Shown here: positions 26,138-36,390 of the stretch, piece after piece | Position numbering within the stretch: the first letter of the stretch is position 1 | Layout: every line of letters starts with the position of its first letter | NCBI GenBank assembly: GCA_009780245.1 | Contig: WRAJ01000009.1 | Span: 1 to 60,636, forward strand | Direction: 5' to 3' | DNA length: 60,636 nt | Source of the DNA: Turicibacter sp. | GTDB lineage: Bacteria; Bacillota_I; Bacilli_A; MOL361; Turicibacteraceae | The notes under the pieces: model-generated | Seen by the model: the letters and a program-made list of their open reading frames with translations, nothing else | Database searches by the model: none | Told to the model about the DNA's origin: nothing | Program-made: the position numbers and the translations under genes

Positions 26138-26674
26138 ATGACTAAGAGGTGGATCGGGATGTTTAATGGCTTAGATGTTGAAGCGGTTTTTAGTTATTTT
26201 GAGACGTATGATGTTTATTTTTTATTTATTGTGATGTTTTTAGAGCACTTAAACGTTCCAGGATTGCCTGCAGGTATCATCATGCCAGCAGTCGGCTTTT
26301 TGGTTTCGCAAGGCAGTTTTACGTTTTGGTATACGATTTTCATTGCATCATTTGGTGGGTTACTTGGGAGTATTGCTTTATTCGGGATTGGTTATTACTT
26401 TGGGCATCGTGCGCTTGATTGGCTTTCGAGAAAAAGTAAGCGAATGAGAACAGCAACGGAGAAATTATCTCTTTACTTTGATCAACACGGGGATAGAAGC
26501 GTCTTTTTTACACGCTTGATCCCGGTTGTGCGAACGCTTATTTCGCTGGTTGCTGGGGTAACAAGGTTGAACATAAGGGATTTTATCCTTTATTCGGCGC
26601 TAGGGATCTTTATTTGGAACACCTTTTTGATTTCACTGGGGTATTTTTTCGGTTCCTGGATTTTGAACCTTTAA
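26138..26674 (+). CDS. DedA/VTT-family membrane protein
   Basis: The 178-aa protein has about four membrane segments and the DedA (SNARE-associated) motifs: LEHLNVPGLPAGIIMPAVGF near the start and FFTRLIPVVRTLISLVAGVT before the last segments. DedA proteins are thought to flip or traffic lipid carriers such as undecaprenyl phosphate and phosphatidylethanolamine. CAAGGAG precedes the ATG, 48 bp after the acetyltransferase stop, so they may be cotranscribed. Confidence 0.88.
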   Translation: MTKRWIGMFNGLDVEAVFSYFETYDVYFLFIVMFLEHLNVPGLPAGIIMPAVGFLVSQGSFTFWYTIFIASFGGLLGSIALFGIGYYFGHRALDWLSRKSKRMRTATEKLSLYFDQHGDRSVFFTRLIPVVRTLISLVAGVTRLNIRDFILYSALGIFIWNTFLISLGYFFGSWILNL

Positions 26675-26707
26675 TGATTGCTGTAACCTTTCGGCAACAA
26701 CGCACAT

Positions 26708-26745
26708 AAAAAATCGTGATCCCTGATGCAAGGAATCACGATTTT
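26708..26745. terminator. Bidirectional terminator after dedA
   Basis: AAAATCGTGATCCCT with AGGAATCACGATTTT (one mismatch). The right end overlaps the stop codon of the small gene on the other strand. Confidence 0.8.
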
Positions 26746-26872
26746 AACTTGGCTGTAAATCTTTTTGATAGCTTCTAATGGCGGTGACAAGGCTGAAGAC
26801 GGCACCGAGCACCCAAAATATCGAGGCCCAAATGCGCGTTTTATCCGTGACCCAGGTATCAAAATCAATCAT
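26744..26872 (-). CDS. Small single-span membrane protein (42 aa)
   Basis: The short frame begins MIDFDTWVTDKTRIWASIFW and continues with a hydrophobic helix (WASIFWVLGAVFSLVTA) and a charged tail (IRSYQKDLQPS). A Shine-Dalgarno GTGGAGAA lies just before the ATG, and a terminator overlaps the stop. These features together make it a real gene despite its size. The predicted form is one membrane helix with charged ends. No family is recognised. It lies alone between dedA and lysS. Confidence 0.65.
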   Translation of the reverse strand: MIDFDTWVTDKTRIWASIFWVLGAVFSLVTAIRSYQKDLQPS

Positions 26873-27067
26873 TTCTCCACATCCCTACACTTATACTGTT
26901 GTTATTAGTATATGGGATTTCGCCAATTAGGTCACTACCTAATTACTTTGTCGGAAATTAACAAAATCAAATGTGTTCGGCAAAGATGCTTTTGAACAGA
27001 GTTGTTATTCTAGGTAAGATTTATTTTTTGTCTATGATTTAACGATTTCGCTTAAAAAGTAGACGCT

Positions 27068-28561
<1,494 letters not shown>

Positions 28562-28661
28562 TTAAATCTCTCCTTTGTGGTATGCGCTTGGCATCAGCTG
28601 TCGACTTCGCATAGAAGCTTATCTTTGATGCTAAAGGGGATACCTAAAACATAGTAGTACC

Positions 28662-28670
28662 ATTATAACA
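28662..28670 (-). promoter_or_regulatory. Extended -10 promoter of lysS
   Basis: On the minus strand TGT followed by TATAAT. No good -35 is visible, as is common for extended -10 promoters. The leader is about 95 nt. Confidence 0.5.
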
Positions 28671-28848
28671 TGAAAATCGTATTTTGTTTAGAGTGAATTT
28701 TGTTCTAAAGGAGAAGAATTGTGTAAAAGTGAGCTTTGATACGCGTTGCTGGCTGTGCTTTAGGGTTGAAGAATGAAGAAAAAGGTAGAAAAGTGTAGCG
28801 ATTTTTGATATAATAACGCTATAGAATGAGTGAGGGAGGTGTTTACGG

Positions 28849-29505
28849 ATGGATTTATCAAGAGCGGTTATGAATGAATTGAGGATGGCCAATTTGCAGG
28901 GAGCGATCGTGACTGGCATCACGGTTTTAGCGAATGACACTCGCATTTCCTTTGTGATTGAGGGAATAGAAGTTCATTTTGTTGCGCGCAATGAGACCGT
29001 TTATTCGATTACGTCCGTCGTTCACCACGGGCAAGTGTTTGAGGATGCTGAGCTTTTAAATCAGTACGATGCCTGGGTGAGGTACATTGCTTCCGTTGTT
29101 TTTCCTATGATGAAAGCAAAAAAGCGCCAAAAAGAAAACAAAACGTTGCGCACAGAAGTAGCGAATAAATCGAACACGAGAGGATTGCTTCCTGATGAGC
29201 GTGCTGCGTTTAAAGAAGCGGAGAAAAGGGGTTCTTATCGGAGTTCTGCAATAAAGCATACGACGGAAACGGCTGGTAAGGCAGATGTGATCGCTCTGAC
29301 ACAAGCGACAGAGAAATTAAAAACAGAAATGGAAGACCGCATCAAAGAGGCGGAATCGCGAGGAAGAAAAGAAGGGTTTAAAGCAGCTAGAAGAAGGCAT
29401 CTGCGAGAGATGAAAAATTTGAAAAGAAAGTATCATGCGTTGATCTTTTTGATTATTTTGGTGATAACCGTTGCCTTTGCTGTCTTTTGGTATTTGAATG
29501 GGTAA
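28849..29505 (+). CDS. Uncharacterised tail-anchored protein (218 aa)
   Basis: I do not recognise a family. The first 90 residues look like a small folded domain (FVIEGIEVHFVARNETVYSI). Then follows a strongly charged Lys/Arg/Glu helix-rich region (about 95-190), and a single C-terminal membrane helix (HALIFLIILVITVAFAVFWY), so the body would face the cytoplasm. GGGAGGTG precedes the ATG, and a TATAAT is visible about 40 bp upstream. It stands alone next to the tRNA cluster. Confidence 0.75.
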   Translation: MDLSRAVMNELRMANLQGAIVTGITVLANDTRISFVIEGIEVHFVARNETVYSITSVVHHGQVFEDAELLNQYDAWVRYIASVVFPMMKAKKRQKENKTLRTEVANKSNTRGLLPDERAAFKEAEKRGSYRSSAIKHTTETAGKADVIALTQATEKLKTEMEDRIKEAESRGRKEGFKAARRRHLREMKNLKRKYHALIFLIILVITVAFAVFWYLNG

Positions 29506-29552
29506 GGAAAGAAGAAAAGCTGTTTTTAATGTAATGGCTTTTTTTTAAATAC

Positions 29553-29582
29553 AAAAAAAAACGCTGCTTTCGCAACGTTTCA
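29553..29582 (-). terminator. Terminator of the tRNA cluster
   Basis: On the minus strand AAACGTTGC, GAAA loop, GCAGCGTTT and a run of T. It lies just after tRNA-Leu. Confidence 0.8.
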
Positions 29583-29612
29583 CGGTTGTCCACATGGACC
29601 TTCATTTTAAAA

Positions 29613-29696
29613 TGGTGCGAGTAACAGGAGTTGAACCTGCACACCAAAGGTACTAGAGCCTAAATCTAGCGCGTCTGCCAATTCCGCCATACTCGC
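29613..29696 (-). tRNA. tRNA-Leu (anticodon TAG)
   Basis: 84 nt with encoded CCA end. Acceptor GCGAGTA pairs with TACTCGC. Anticodon stem CTAGA/TCTAG with loop TTTAGGC, a long variable arm as in all Leu tRNAs, and the T-loop GGTTCAACTCC are visible. It reads CUN codons. Confidence 0.93.
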
Positions 29697-29702
29697 ATAA
29701 GA

Positions 29703-29778
29703 TGGTGTCCTGTAGAGGATTCGAACCTCTGACCCTCTGATTAAAAGTCAGATGCTCTACCAACTGAGCTAACAGGAC
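29703..29778 (-). tRNA. tRNA-Lys (anticodon TTT)
   Basis: 76 nt with encoded CCA. Acceptor GTCCTGT pairs with ACAGGAC. Anticodon loop reads CTTTTAA, D arm TAGCTCAGTTGG, T arm GGTTCGAATCC. A 5'-half copy of this gene is repeated upstream (29906-29955). Confidence 0.95.
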
Positions 29779-29955
29779 TAACTAGGTAAATATTAAATTT
29801 TAAACACGCGTGGTGCATCTGACGGTCAGTTCCTGACCAATCGCTAGGCGCGATGATTCGGTTCGCAAGCTTCACCTCAGTCGTCGCAACTTCGCCTGCT
29901 CCTCGTGCTCTACCAACTGAGCTAACAGGACTAACTAGGTAAATATTAAATTTTA
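29753..29955. repeat. 50-bp perfect direct repeat containing the 5' part of tRNA-Lys
   Basis: Bases 29753-29802 are identical to 29906-29955 (offset 153). Each copy holds the acceptor 5' strand and D arm of tRNA-Lys plus its upstream flank. The 103 bp between them (29803-29905) is GC-richer and unrelated to the neighbouring tRNAs. The outer copy is a broken tRNA with no anticodon or T arm. Confidence 0.9.
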
Positions 29956-30001
29956 GCTGTCATAGTAAAATAACTTGGCAGTTACTATCGTGGTTAACAA
30001 A

Positions 30002-30077
30002 TGGTGAAGGATGACGGGCTCGAACCGCCGACCTCTTGCAAGTCAGGCAAGCGCTCTCCCAGCTGAGCTAATCCTCC
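30002..30077 (-). tRNA. tRNA-Val (anticodon GAC)
   Basis: 76 nt with encoded CCA. Acceptor GGAGGAT pairs with ATCCTTC (one G-T). Anticodon stem CTTGC/GCAAG with loop CTGACTT, D arm TAGCTCAGCTGG, T arm GGTTCGAGCC. Confidence 0.92.
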
Positions 30078-30112
30078 ATACCAACAAGGTGCTTCGGTGA
30101 TAATTAAATAAA

Positions 30113-30188
30113 TGGTGACCCGTACGGGGTTCGAACCCGTGAATGCCTGCGTGAAAGGCAGGTGTGTTAACCGTTTCACCAACGGGCC
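30113..30188 (-). tRNA. tRNA-Glu (anticodon TTC)
   Basis: 76 nt with encoded CCA. Acceptor GGCCCGT pairs with ACGGGTC. Anticodon stem CCTGC/GCAGG with loop CTTTCAC, T arm GGTTCGAACCC. It is the first gene of the four-tRNA cluster Glu-Val-Lys-Leu. Confidence 0.94.
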
Positions 30189-30281
30189 AAATTTCAAGTA
30201 CCGAAATATAATAACACAAATCCTCCTATAGGTCAATTCTTTTTTTAAAATGATTTGCGTTTTCATTTTATTTTTTTCATG

Positions 30282-30332
30282 AAAAAATGACCATGCGAGA
30301 GGGAGTATCTGAGCTCACCTTCACATGGTCAT
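30282..30332 (-). terminator. Terminator of the YtxH-like gene
   Basis: On the minus strand ATGACCATG pairs with CATGGTCAT, followed by six T. The loop is long (28 nt) and may fold further. Confidence 0.65.
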
Positions 30333-30338
30333 GAATAC

Positions 30339-30686
30339 TTACTGCACTTCAATTTCTTCGACAACTAATTCTTCCGCTTCCTCAGTTAATGGGATGTGTT
30401 TCTTAACTGATTTAAGTTGGTTTTTTAGTTCATAAAATTTCTTCTCAACTTCTTCTTTCGGCTTATTCCAATCAAAATTTTTGATGTCTTCTTTGATTTC
30501 GACTAACTTCATTTGGATCGCGTCTTTTACTTCAGAAACTTCAATGTCTTTGATTTTCACTTTTAGCGAATCAACCTTTTCAAGCAAGTCCTCTTTTAAT
30601 TCAGGTCCTTTTTTTGCAACAAAGATTGCTGCTCCAATGGCTGCAAGGGCTGCGAGTGCTGTAATAACGACTGTTTTCTTCTTCAT
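30339..30686 (-). CDS. YtxH-like small membrane-anchored protein
   Basis: The 115-aa protein has one N-terminal membrane helix (VVITALAALAAIGAAIFVAK) followed by a Lys/Glu-rich amphipathic helical region (KEDLLEKVDSLKVKIKDIEV) and a Glu-rich end. This is the layout of YtxH/DUF948-type general-stress proteins of Bacilli. Function is unknown. I chose ATG 30686 because the helix then starts at once. The ATG at 30722 adds 12 residues, and a GGAGGT lies only 2 nt before it, too close to be ideal. Confidence 0.75.
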   Translation of the reverse strand: MKKKTVVITALAALAAIGAAIFVAKKGPELKEDLLEKVDSLKVKIKDIEVSEVKDAIQMKLVEIKEDIKNFDWNKPKEEVEKKFYELKNQLKSVKKHIPLTEEAEELVVEEIEVQ

Positions 30687-30844
30687 ACATGTTAGAAAAT
30701 AAATGCGACATTTATTTTCCATTCACCTCCGTTTATTTGATATGGTTTGTTTATTATATCACATTTTTAACCGTTTATCCAATGTTTTTTTGTGAAAATT
30801 TGATAATACTTACAATTTTTATGTTAGATCAAGCGAAGCAGTGT

Positions 30845-32014
30845 TTAAATCAACAAATGAACGAGCTGTTCAATGAATTCTGCTCTTTTTTCAGTAAAAT
30901 CAATGCCAACTTTGCTTAAGAGGTTTTCGGATTTCGGGGTAGGTGTTGATGTGATGAGCTTGCAAAAAGCTTCAAAAGGGTAGACTTCGTATCGCTCAAT
31001 TTCTTTTCGAAGGGCGGTGAATTCAAAACAAGCCAAGATAAAATCGGCATAAGTGAAATTCCGATCTAGGGCTAAATATTCCGCCAGCTCTGGAATCAAC
31101 TTTTCAAATAACGCACGCCTTCTAGAAACCAATGAACTTTTCAAAAAAGGAATCTCGGTCAATGCTTCTTCGGTGATCAAGAAGAGTTTCTCGGTCGTTA
31201 GGGTTGTGTCAACGTCTCTTAAATAATAGTAGCTGCCGGAAAGCCCGTTGATCGCACGCATCCCGTCGCAATAGCCGCGTTTGATGTTTTGCTTGGCGAT
31301 GCCCGAATCGAAGGAGAGAAAATGACCGAATAGCGTTTCATCAGGTTCAATGAGCGTCACGTTTGCGCTTTTGTCGTAGCGCCTGAACACACCGAAGCCT
31401 TTTGTCCGAATGGCCAGAATTTCATCGTAGCCTTGATCGATGAGCATGTTAATCGGGCAGCTGTTGATCACACCCCCATCGACGAAGCGGTTTTCATCGA
31501 CGTGGTGCGGCGCCAAAAAAGGCAGCTTGGCACTGGCGAGTAAATAATCAATGAGCTTACCATCCGGAATTTCATTCAAAAAAACCTCGTAAGGCTTTCG
31601 CTCACTCAAAGAAAAAGTCACCAAACCAAAATCAATGCCCGAGGCTCTGATCTTCGCTTCGTCAATATAGGAATCTAGAAAATGCCTGATTTTTGAATGA
31701 TCGACCCCTCGGTCAATGATTAACTTTTTTAGCGCTGTTGTTATATTTCCTGGGAAATTACTGTCGAGCTTTAGTGCATCAAGCAATTCCTGGTCAAACA
31801 GATGATCCATGCTAATGGTCTCCCACACCGACATGGCGGTATCAAATTCTCCCATCGCCATCATCGCTGCATTGATCGCCCCAATCGAAGTCCCGACAAC
31901 ACCATGGAATTCATAACCCGCTTCCATGTACGCTTTGCAAACCCCCATGTGATAAGACCCTCGCGCACCGCCCCCCTCTAATGCAATGCCACGCTTAAGT
32001 CTAACTTCTGACAT
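30845..32014 (-). CDS. Patatin-like phospholipase
   Basis: The 389-aa protein has the patatin Ser-Asp dyad fold: oxyanion loop ALEGGGARGSYHMGV, nucleophile GTSIG and the Asp in VDGGV. Patatin enzymes hydrolyse acyl chains from phospholipids or lipids. The C-terminal 130 residues are extra and of unknown role. I chose ATG 32014 with AGGAGG 9 nt upstream. Its promoter region directly abuts hairpin array D, which shares a flank with the array upstream of rseP. Confidence 0.88.
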   Translation of the reverse strand: MSEVRLKRGIALEGGGARGSYHMGVCKAYMEAGYEFHGVVGTSIGAINAAMMAMGEFDTAMSVWETISMDHLFDQELLDALKLDSNFPGNITTALKKLIIDRGVDHSKIRHFLDSYIDEAKIRASGIDFGLVTFSLSERKPYEVFLNEIPDGKLIDYLLASAKLPFLAPHHVDENRFVDGGVINSCPINMLIDQGYDEILAIRTKGFGVFRRYDKSANVTLIEPDETLFGHFLSFDSGIAKQNIKRGYCDGMRAINGLSGSYYYLRDVDTTLTTEKLFLITEEALTEIPFLKSSLVSRRRALFEKLIPELAEYLALDRNFTYADFILACFEFTALRKEIERYEVYPFEAFCKLITSTPTPKSENLLSKVGIDFTEKRAEFIEQLVHLLI

Positions 32015-32041
32015 TTCCAACACCTCCTAGTATAATAAAGT

Positions 32042-32217
32042 CAATTGCGAAACAGTTGTAGACTGCACCTTTTTGCTTGCATAGAAACCATTGAGGTGCA
32101 GAGTTGCACCCTTTTGCTGTATAGAAGTGCATTAAGGTGCACACCTGCACCCTTTCATTTAGATTTGATGCATTAAGGTGCAATTCACTAGCTTTACCAC
32201 TAATTAAATTTCGCAAT
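32042..32217. repeat. Hairpin array D: three 41-bp units upstream of the patatin gene, with inverted flanks
   Basis: TGCACC at 32064, 32105 and 32146 (spacing 41), each followed by GGTGCA 31 or 30 bp later (32095, 32136, 32176). The array is flanked on one side by CAATTGCGAAA and on the other by its exact inverse TTTCGCAATTG (32207-32217). Same repeat family as array E (59941-60082), and in the same orientation relative to the downstream gene. Confidence 0.85.
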
Positions 32218-32249
32218 TGCCTATAATAAAATCAATAGATGCCTACGCG

Positions 32250-32606
32250 TTAACCTAACGGGATTTTCCCTTCTGTATCGAATTCTTTGCAATAGTCCGT
32301 GCCCCAATGGTACATCGCTTCCAGAACCGGGATTAAACTTTGGCCGCGCTCCGTCAGTGAATACTCGACCCGTGGCGGCACTTCAGGATAGATTTTGCGA
32401 TGTACTAAGTGGTCGTCTTCTAAATCACGCAACTGTTTCGTTAAAATTTTTTGCGTGACACCTGCTACCGATTCTTTCAATTCGTTGAATCGTTTTGTGC
32501 CTTCTTTTCCTAATCGCCATAAAATCAACATTTTCCATTTCCCACCGATTAAGGCGAGCGTTAATTCTTTTCGGCAATGAAAATCTTTATCTAATGTTCT
32601 TGCCAT
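32250..32606 (-). CDS. HxlR-family transcriptional regulator
   Basis: The 118-aa winged-helix protein starts with [20 protein letters not shown], containing the conserved Cys near the N-terminus, and has [20 protein letters not shown] as recognition helix and [19 protein letters not shown] in the wing and dimer helix. HxlR regulators often sense aldehydes, quinones or oxidants through that Cys. GGAG lies 10 nt before ATG 32606. It starts 13 bp after the polA stop and may be cotranscribed with polA. Confidence 0.9.
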   Translation of the reverse strand: MARTLDKDFHCRKELTLALIGGKWKMLILWRLGKEGTKRFNELKESVAGVTQKILTKQLRDLEDDHLVHRKIYPEVPPRVEYSLTERGQSLIPVLEAMYHWGTDYCKEFDTEGKIPLG

Positions 32607-32619
32607 GCTCTTAAGTCTC

Positions 32620-35259
32620 CTATTTTGTCTCAAACCAGCTCTGACCGCTGCTAATATCAGCACGCAACGGCACTGATAATTTCGTGGCATTTTCCATGGC
32701 TGTTTTGATCATCTTTTTCATCGTTTCCACTTCGTCTTTCGGCACATCGAACAAGAGTTCATCGTGCACTTGTAAAACCATTTTCGATTTGACTCCTTGT
32801 GCTTTCATTAATTTATCCACTTCAATCATGGCGACTTTAATAATGTCCGCCGCTGATCCTTGGATCGGCGCGTTGATCGCGGTGCGCTCGGCCATCGACC
32901 TGACCATGAAATTCTTATGCGTGATCTCAGGTACATAGCGCCTGCGCAAGAACAGCGTCTCGACGTAACCGGTCACTTTGGCTTCTTTAATGGTATGCGC
33001 CATGTAGTCTTTAATACCACCATACGTTTCTAAATAATTTTCAATGTAGCGTTTCGCCTCAGCAGGGGAAATGTTCAGATTTTCTGACAACCCGAACGCC
33101 GACATCCCATAGACGATACCAAAGTTGATCGCTTTGGCTGCTCGACGGTCGTCTTCGGTGACAGCGTTAATATCTAGCCCGAACACTTCGGCGGCGGTTT
33201 TGGCATGAATGTCCTCGTCGTTATTGAAGGCTTCGATCAAACTTTCCGTTTGGCAAACGTGCGCGAGGATGCGCAGTTCGATCTGTGAATAATCCGCTCC
33301 GATTAAGACGTTATCACTTGATTCTGGCACGAAAGCCTTGCGGATTAAGCGCCCTTCTTCCAAGCGAATCGGAATGTTTTGGACGTTTGGTTCCGTGGAC
33401 GACAGACGACCGGTTTGCGTCAGTGCTTGATTAAAAATCGTGTGGACTTTTCCGTTGTCAAATCGGACTTTCTGCAGGCCTTCGATGTAGGTTGAATCAA
33501 GTTTTGTTAACGTGCGGTATGCGAGAATCTTTTCGATGATCGGGTGTTCGTGCTTCAATTTCTCTAACACATCGGCACTCGTCGAATACGAACCGGTCTT
33601 GGTTTTCTTCCCTGGCAGGCCGATGTCTTCAAATAGCACTACCCCTAGCTGCTTCGGACTGCCGATATTAAAGGTCGTGTCTGCTAATTCATAAATGTCA
33701 GCCGCCAACTTTTCGATGCGCGCGTTCAAATCCACGCCCATCGCCTTTAGCACCTCCGCATCCACCGCAATGCCGTTAAACTCCATCTCAGCGAGAATGA
33801 ATGTGAGCGGCAGCTCGATTTCTTGGTATAAAATCCACTGATCAGCCTCTTTTAATGCGTGGGAAAGTTCTTGTGTCAACCCGTGAATCCCGGCTACTAT
33901 GCTTAAACAATGGTTCGCCATGACCGTGATTTCCGGGACTGCCCGTTTTGCACCTTTGCCGTAGACTTGCTCGTTATACTGGATGCCGTCGGTCCCGTAA
34001 TGAAGGGCGACTTTTGCGAATTCAGGATCGGCGGTTGTGGGGTTTAAGACGTAGGCTTTGAGGAGTAAGTCGCCCGCGACACCTGCCAGTTCTAGCCCGG
34101 CCCACTTTAATGCTACGACAGCCCGCTTCGCATCGAACATCTCTTTCTTAATGGCAGGTGACGCTAAGAAAGACGCGAACGGGTCCGACTGCTTTGCGAT
34201 CTCAAAGGGAACGTAATAAGCGTCTTTCTTATTCATTACTGCGAAGCCGATCACCGTCCCGCGATGGTAATTCGCTTCGAATATTTCGACGTGCAAGGCA
34301 CAATCGGTGAAATCTTTTCCGTTCAATACCGCGACATCGGTCACAACCTCCACCTCAACCGGTGGGACAGGCTCTGCCGTAGAGGTTGTCACGGCAAGGT
34401 TTTTCAAAAATGAATTGAACTCCATCTCGGTGAAAAGGTCCTTTAGCCCCTCCAGATCAGGGTCCGCCGGCACCAGCGTCGCGATACTTGGCAAATCGGT
34501 CATCTTCGTATCCAGCGTCGCCATCTCCTTACAAAGTAGCGCCAGTTCCTTGTTATTCTCCACGTTTTCTTTCTGCTTCCCCTTCAGCTCATCCGTGCGC
34601 GCAAGCAGCTCCTCAAGTGAGCCAAATTGCTTAATCAACTTAATCGCCGTCTTTTCACCAATCCCCGGCACACCTGGCAAATTATCCGACGAATCGCCCA
34701 TCAGCCCCTTCAAATCCGGAATGAGGTCCGGCGTGGTCTCGTACTTTTCCCTAATCGCATCCGGCGTAAAACTGTGCAGCTCCGTCACACCTTTCACTGT
34801 AAAATGCACCGTCACACAATCGTTCACCAACTGCAGCAAATCCTTGTCGCCGCTAATCACGTCAATCGTTTCAAACTTCTCATCACAGCCAATTTGTGCC
34901 ATCGACCCAATAATATCATCGGCTTCATAATTTGTAACCTCATGGCGATGAATCCCCATCAAATCCAAGTACTGTTTAATATAAGGAATCTGGGCCTTAA
35001 ACTCATCCGGCGTCGCCGCGCGCCCGTCTTTGTAACTGTCAAGCAAGTCATGACGAAACGTTTTTCTCCCCGCATCAAACGCGACTAGCACGTGCGTATA
35101 ATCAAAGTCCTTTTGAATCTTATTCATCATATTGATAAAGCCGTGCAACGCATTCGTGACAAACCCCGCTTTCGTCTGCATCAAGCGTCCGCTATAAGCC
35201 GTTGAAAAATAAGCCCGATACATGATGCTGTTCCCGTCGATTAATAGTAATTTACTCAT
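32620..35259 (-). CDS. polA: DNA polymerase I
   Basis: The 879-aa protein has a 5'-3' exonuclease/flap domain ([43 protein letters not shown]). A 3'-5' exonuclease-like domain follows, and then the polymerase domain with motif [13 protein letters not shown], motif [19 protein letters not shown] and motif [14 protein letters not shown]. In the middle domain the metal-binding Asp-X-Glu is missing ([11 protein letters not shown]), so proofreading is probably absent, as in Bacillus Pol I. It fills gaps in repair and removes RNA primers. I chose ATG 35259 with GAGGG 6 nt upstream. Confidence 0.96.
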   Translation of the reverse strand: MSKLLLIDGNSIMYRAYFSTAYSGRLMQTKAGFVTNALHGFINMMNKIQKDFDYTHVLVAFDAGRKTFRHDLLDSYKDGRAATPDEFKAQIPYIKQYLDLMGIHRHEVTNYEADDIIGSMAQIGCDEKFETIDVISGDKDLLQLVNDCVTVHFTVKGVTELHSFTPDAIREKYETTPDLIPDLKGLMGDSSDNLPGVPGIGEKTAIKLIKQFGSLEELLARTDELKGKQKENVENNKELALLCKEMATLDTKMTDLPSIATLVPADPDLEGLKDLFTEMEFNSFLKNLAVTTSTAEPVPPVEVEVVTDVAVLNGKDFTDCALHVEIFEANYHRGTVIGFAVMNKKDAYYVPFEIAKQSDPFASFLASPAIKKEMFDAKRAVVALKWAGLELAGVAGDLLLKAYVLNPTTADPEFAKVALHYGTDGIQYNEQVYGKGAKRAVPEITVMANHCLSIVAGIHGLTQELSHALKEADQWILYQEIELPLTFILAEMEFNGIAVDAEVLKAMGVDLNARIEKLAADIYELADTTFNIGSPKQLGVVLFEDIGLPGKKTKTGSYSTSADVLEKLKHEHPIIEKILAYRTLTKLDSTYIEGLQKVRFDNGKVHTIFNQALTQTGRLSSTEPNVQNIPIRLEEGRLIRKAFVPESSDNVLIGADYSQIELRILAHVCQTESLIEAFNNDEDIHAKTAAEVFGLDINAVTEDDRRAAKAINFGIVYGMSAFGLSENLNISPAEAKRYIENYLETYGGIKDYMAHTIKEAKVTGYVETLFLRRRYVPEITHKNFMVRSMAERTAINAPIQGSAADIIKVAMIEVDKLMKAQGVKSKMVLQVHDELLFDVPKDEVETMKKMIKTAMENATKLSVPLRADISSGQSWFETK

Positions 35260-35315
35260 CGTTATCCCTCGTTTCATAACACGCTGAAATTGAGCGTGAA
35301 TTCCTTTAGATTAGT

Positions 35316-35343
35316 ATACCACAATCGTGAAAGTTATGATACA
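35316..35343. repeat. Left direct repeat bounding AT-rich island 1
   Basis: 28 bp matching 38533-38560 at 25 positions, with a shared core AAGTTATG. Between the copies lie 3.2 kb of visibly AT-richer DNA with secreted and membrane protein genes. The right copy sits in the promoter region of the metallophosphoesterase-fold gene. Confidence 0.7.
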
Positions 35344-35467
35344 TTAGTCAGGGTTCAATAAAACTTTAGTCAGGGTGAATGGTCACTTTCTGTGGAGTGG
35401 TGCATGGTTAAGCATTGACCACACCCATTCTATAAAATCCATTCGCCGTACAACTTATCATTGATAA

Positions 35468-35504
35468 TATCAACTTTCGCACGATTTTTTTAAAAAAGTT
35501 GACA
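35468..35504. repeat. Single hairpin unit H of the array C family
   Basis: TATCAACTTT (35468) pairs with AAAGTTGACA (35495-35504). Stem sequence and loop resemble array C units at 21384-21688. It is isolated, not tandem. Confidence 0.6.
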
Positions 35505-35593
35505 TTATTAATGCGATCAGACCGATTAGCAGTTACATTGGCTTTAAATTTGTAAGAAGTCGTTGATAAAACAAGAAAAAGCTAGATGTAAAA

Positions 35594-35894
35594 ATGATCG
35601 AAGTGGCACAGCATACTATTGTCGATTTAGGCATTGGTCACATTAATAAAGATTTAACGCGCATTTACCATTCAAGTAGATAGGGAGACTCGCATCGCTA
35701 TCTTATCAAACAAGCTTGATGATGCTCAAACCCATAAGTTAGCACGTGAGATTCGTGAGAAAATTGCGGCTGAACCTAATTACCCAATTAACATTAAAAT
35801 CACTGTTATTAGAGAAATACGAGTTGTTGAAATAGCAAAGCAGCCATACGATTGTTTGATATTTTATTGTAATAAAACGCACAAAAATATTTAA
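35594..35894 (+). pseudogene. Ribonuclease Y remnant with internal deletion and frameshift
   Basis: The first part (frame from 35594) reads VAQHTIVDLGIGHINKDLTR, resembling the GEQTTFEVGVHGLHPDLIK segment of RNase Y that precedes its HD domain. The second part (about 35676-35894, another frame) reads KLAREIREKIAAEPNYPINI and TVIREIRVVEIAK, the family's C-terminal end. The whole catalytic HD domain between them is missing and the two parts are out of frame. An intact rny is presumably elsewhere. The remainder of the gap from 35345 to 35593 shows only hairpin H. Confidence 0.75.
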
Positions 35895-35927
35895 AAGTTG
35901 TAAATTGTTTTTTTATTGCAAAAATAC

Positions 35928-35956
35928 TTGATTTTTGATGGTTAGTATGATATACT
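35928..35956 (+). promoter_or_regulatory. Promoter of the secreted basic peptide gene
   Basis: TTGATT (35928-35933), 17-bp spacer, TATACT (35951-35956). Confidence 0.7.
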
Positions 35957-36018
35957 TACTATATAACTAACGGAGCTTCTGCAATAAAGTAGAACTCCTA
36001 AAAAAGAGAGGTTTCATT

Positions 36019-36363
36019 ATGAAACGATTAAAGAAAATGGTTTTAGGATTCATTGTAGCAACCATGTTGTTTGCAGGTGGTCTTTGGGTTACGAATATCG
36101 TAGAAGCAGCATCAGCTCCAGTGCCACAGCCAAGAGCAGTATTTGTATCATTGCCTCTTTACAGGCCAAGAGTAGGAGGGGCCCCTTTTTCAAATACAAT
36201 TGGGGGTGCAAATCGCGGAACTATCCCAACAGGCACAGATTTAGCTAGAATTGGAACAAGCGGTAGCTACAGGCAAGTCAGAAGAGTTAGAGCTGGTGAC
36301 AATGTATGGGTCAGGCATTATCATATAGTAGCTATGGGGTGGAATATAGAAATTATTTGGTAA
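36019..36363 (+). CDS. Secreted small basic protein of unknown family (candidate bacteriocin-like or signalling peptide)
   Basis: The 114-aa protein has a clear signal peptide (MKRLKKMVLGFIVATMLFAG, cleavage near VEAASA) and a mature part of about 84 residues. The mature part is rich in Arg (about eleven, no Lys), Gly, Val and aromatic residues, and ends MGWNIEIIW. It is strongly cationic. I recognise no family. A good promoter lies upstream, GAGAGG precedes the ATG, and a small palindrome (GTTTCAT and ATGAAAC) encloses the start codon. A terminator and then an FtsX-like permease gene follow. A decayed copy of the same peptide-permease arrangement lies downstream (38171). A bacteriocin/immunity or peptide/sensor role is speculation. 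Confidence 0.7.
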   Translation: MKRLKKMVLGFIVATMLFAGGLWVTNIVEAASAPVPQPRAVFVSLPLYRPRVGGAPFSNTIGGANRGTIPTGTDLARIGTSGSYRQVRRVRAGDNVWVRHYHIVAMGWNIEIIW

Positions 36364-36390
36364 TAGGAACGTATGATTCTAAATCTGTGG

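Noticed and set aside
29803-29905. Intron inside tRNA-Lys
   Set aside because: An intact tRNA-Lys lies next to it, the interrupted copy has no 3' half, and 103 bp is too short for a group I intron.
36019-36363. Lactococcin 972-type bacteriocin
   Set aside because: The secreted protein and permease layout is suggestive, but the mature sequence lacks the Gly-Gly-Thr-Trp-type start and conserved core of that family.
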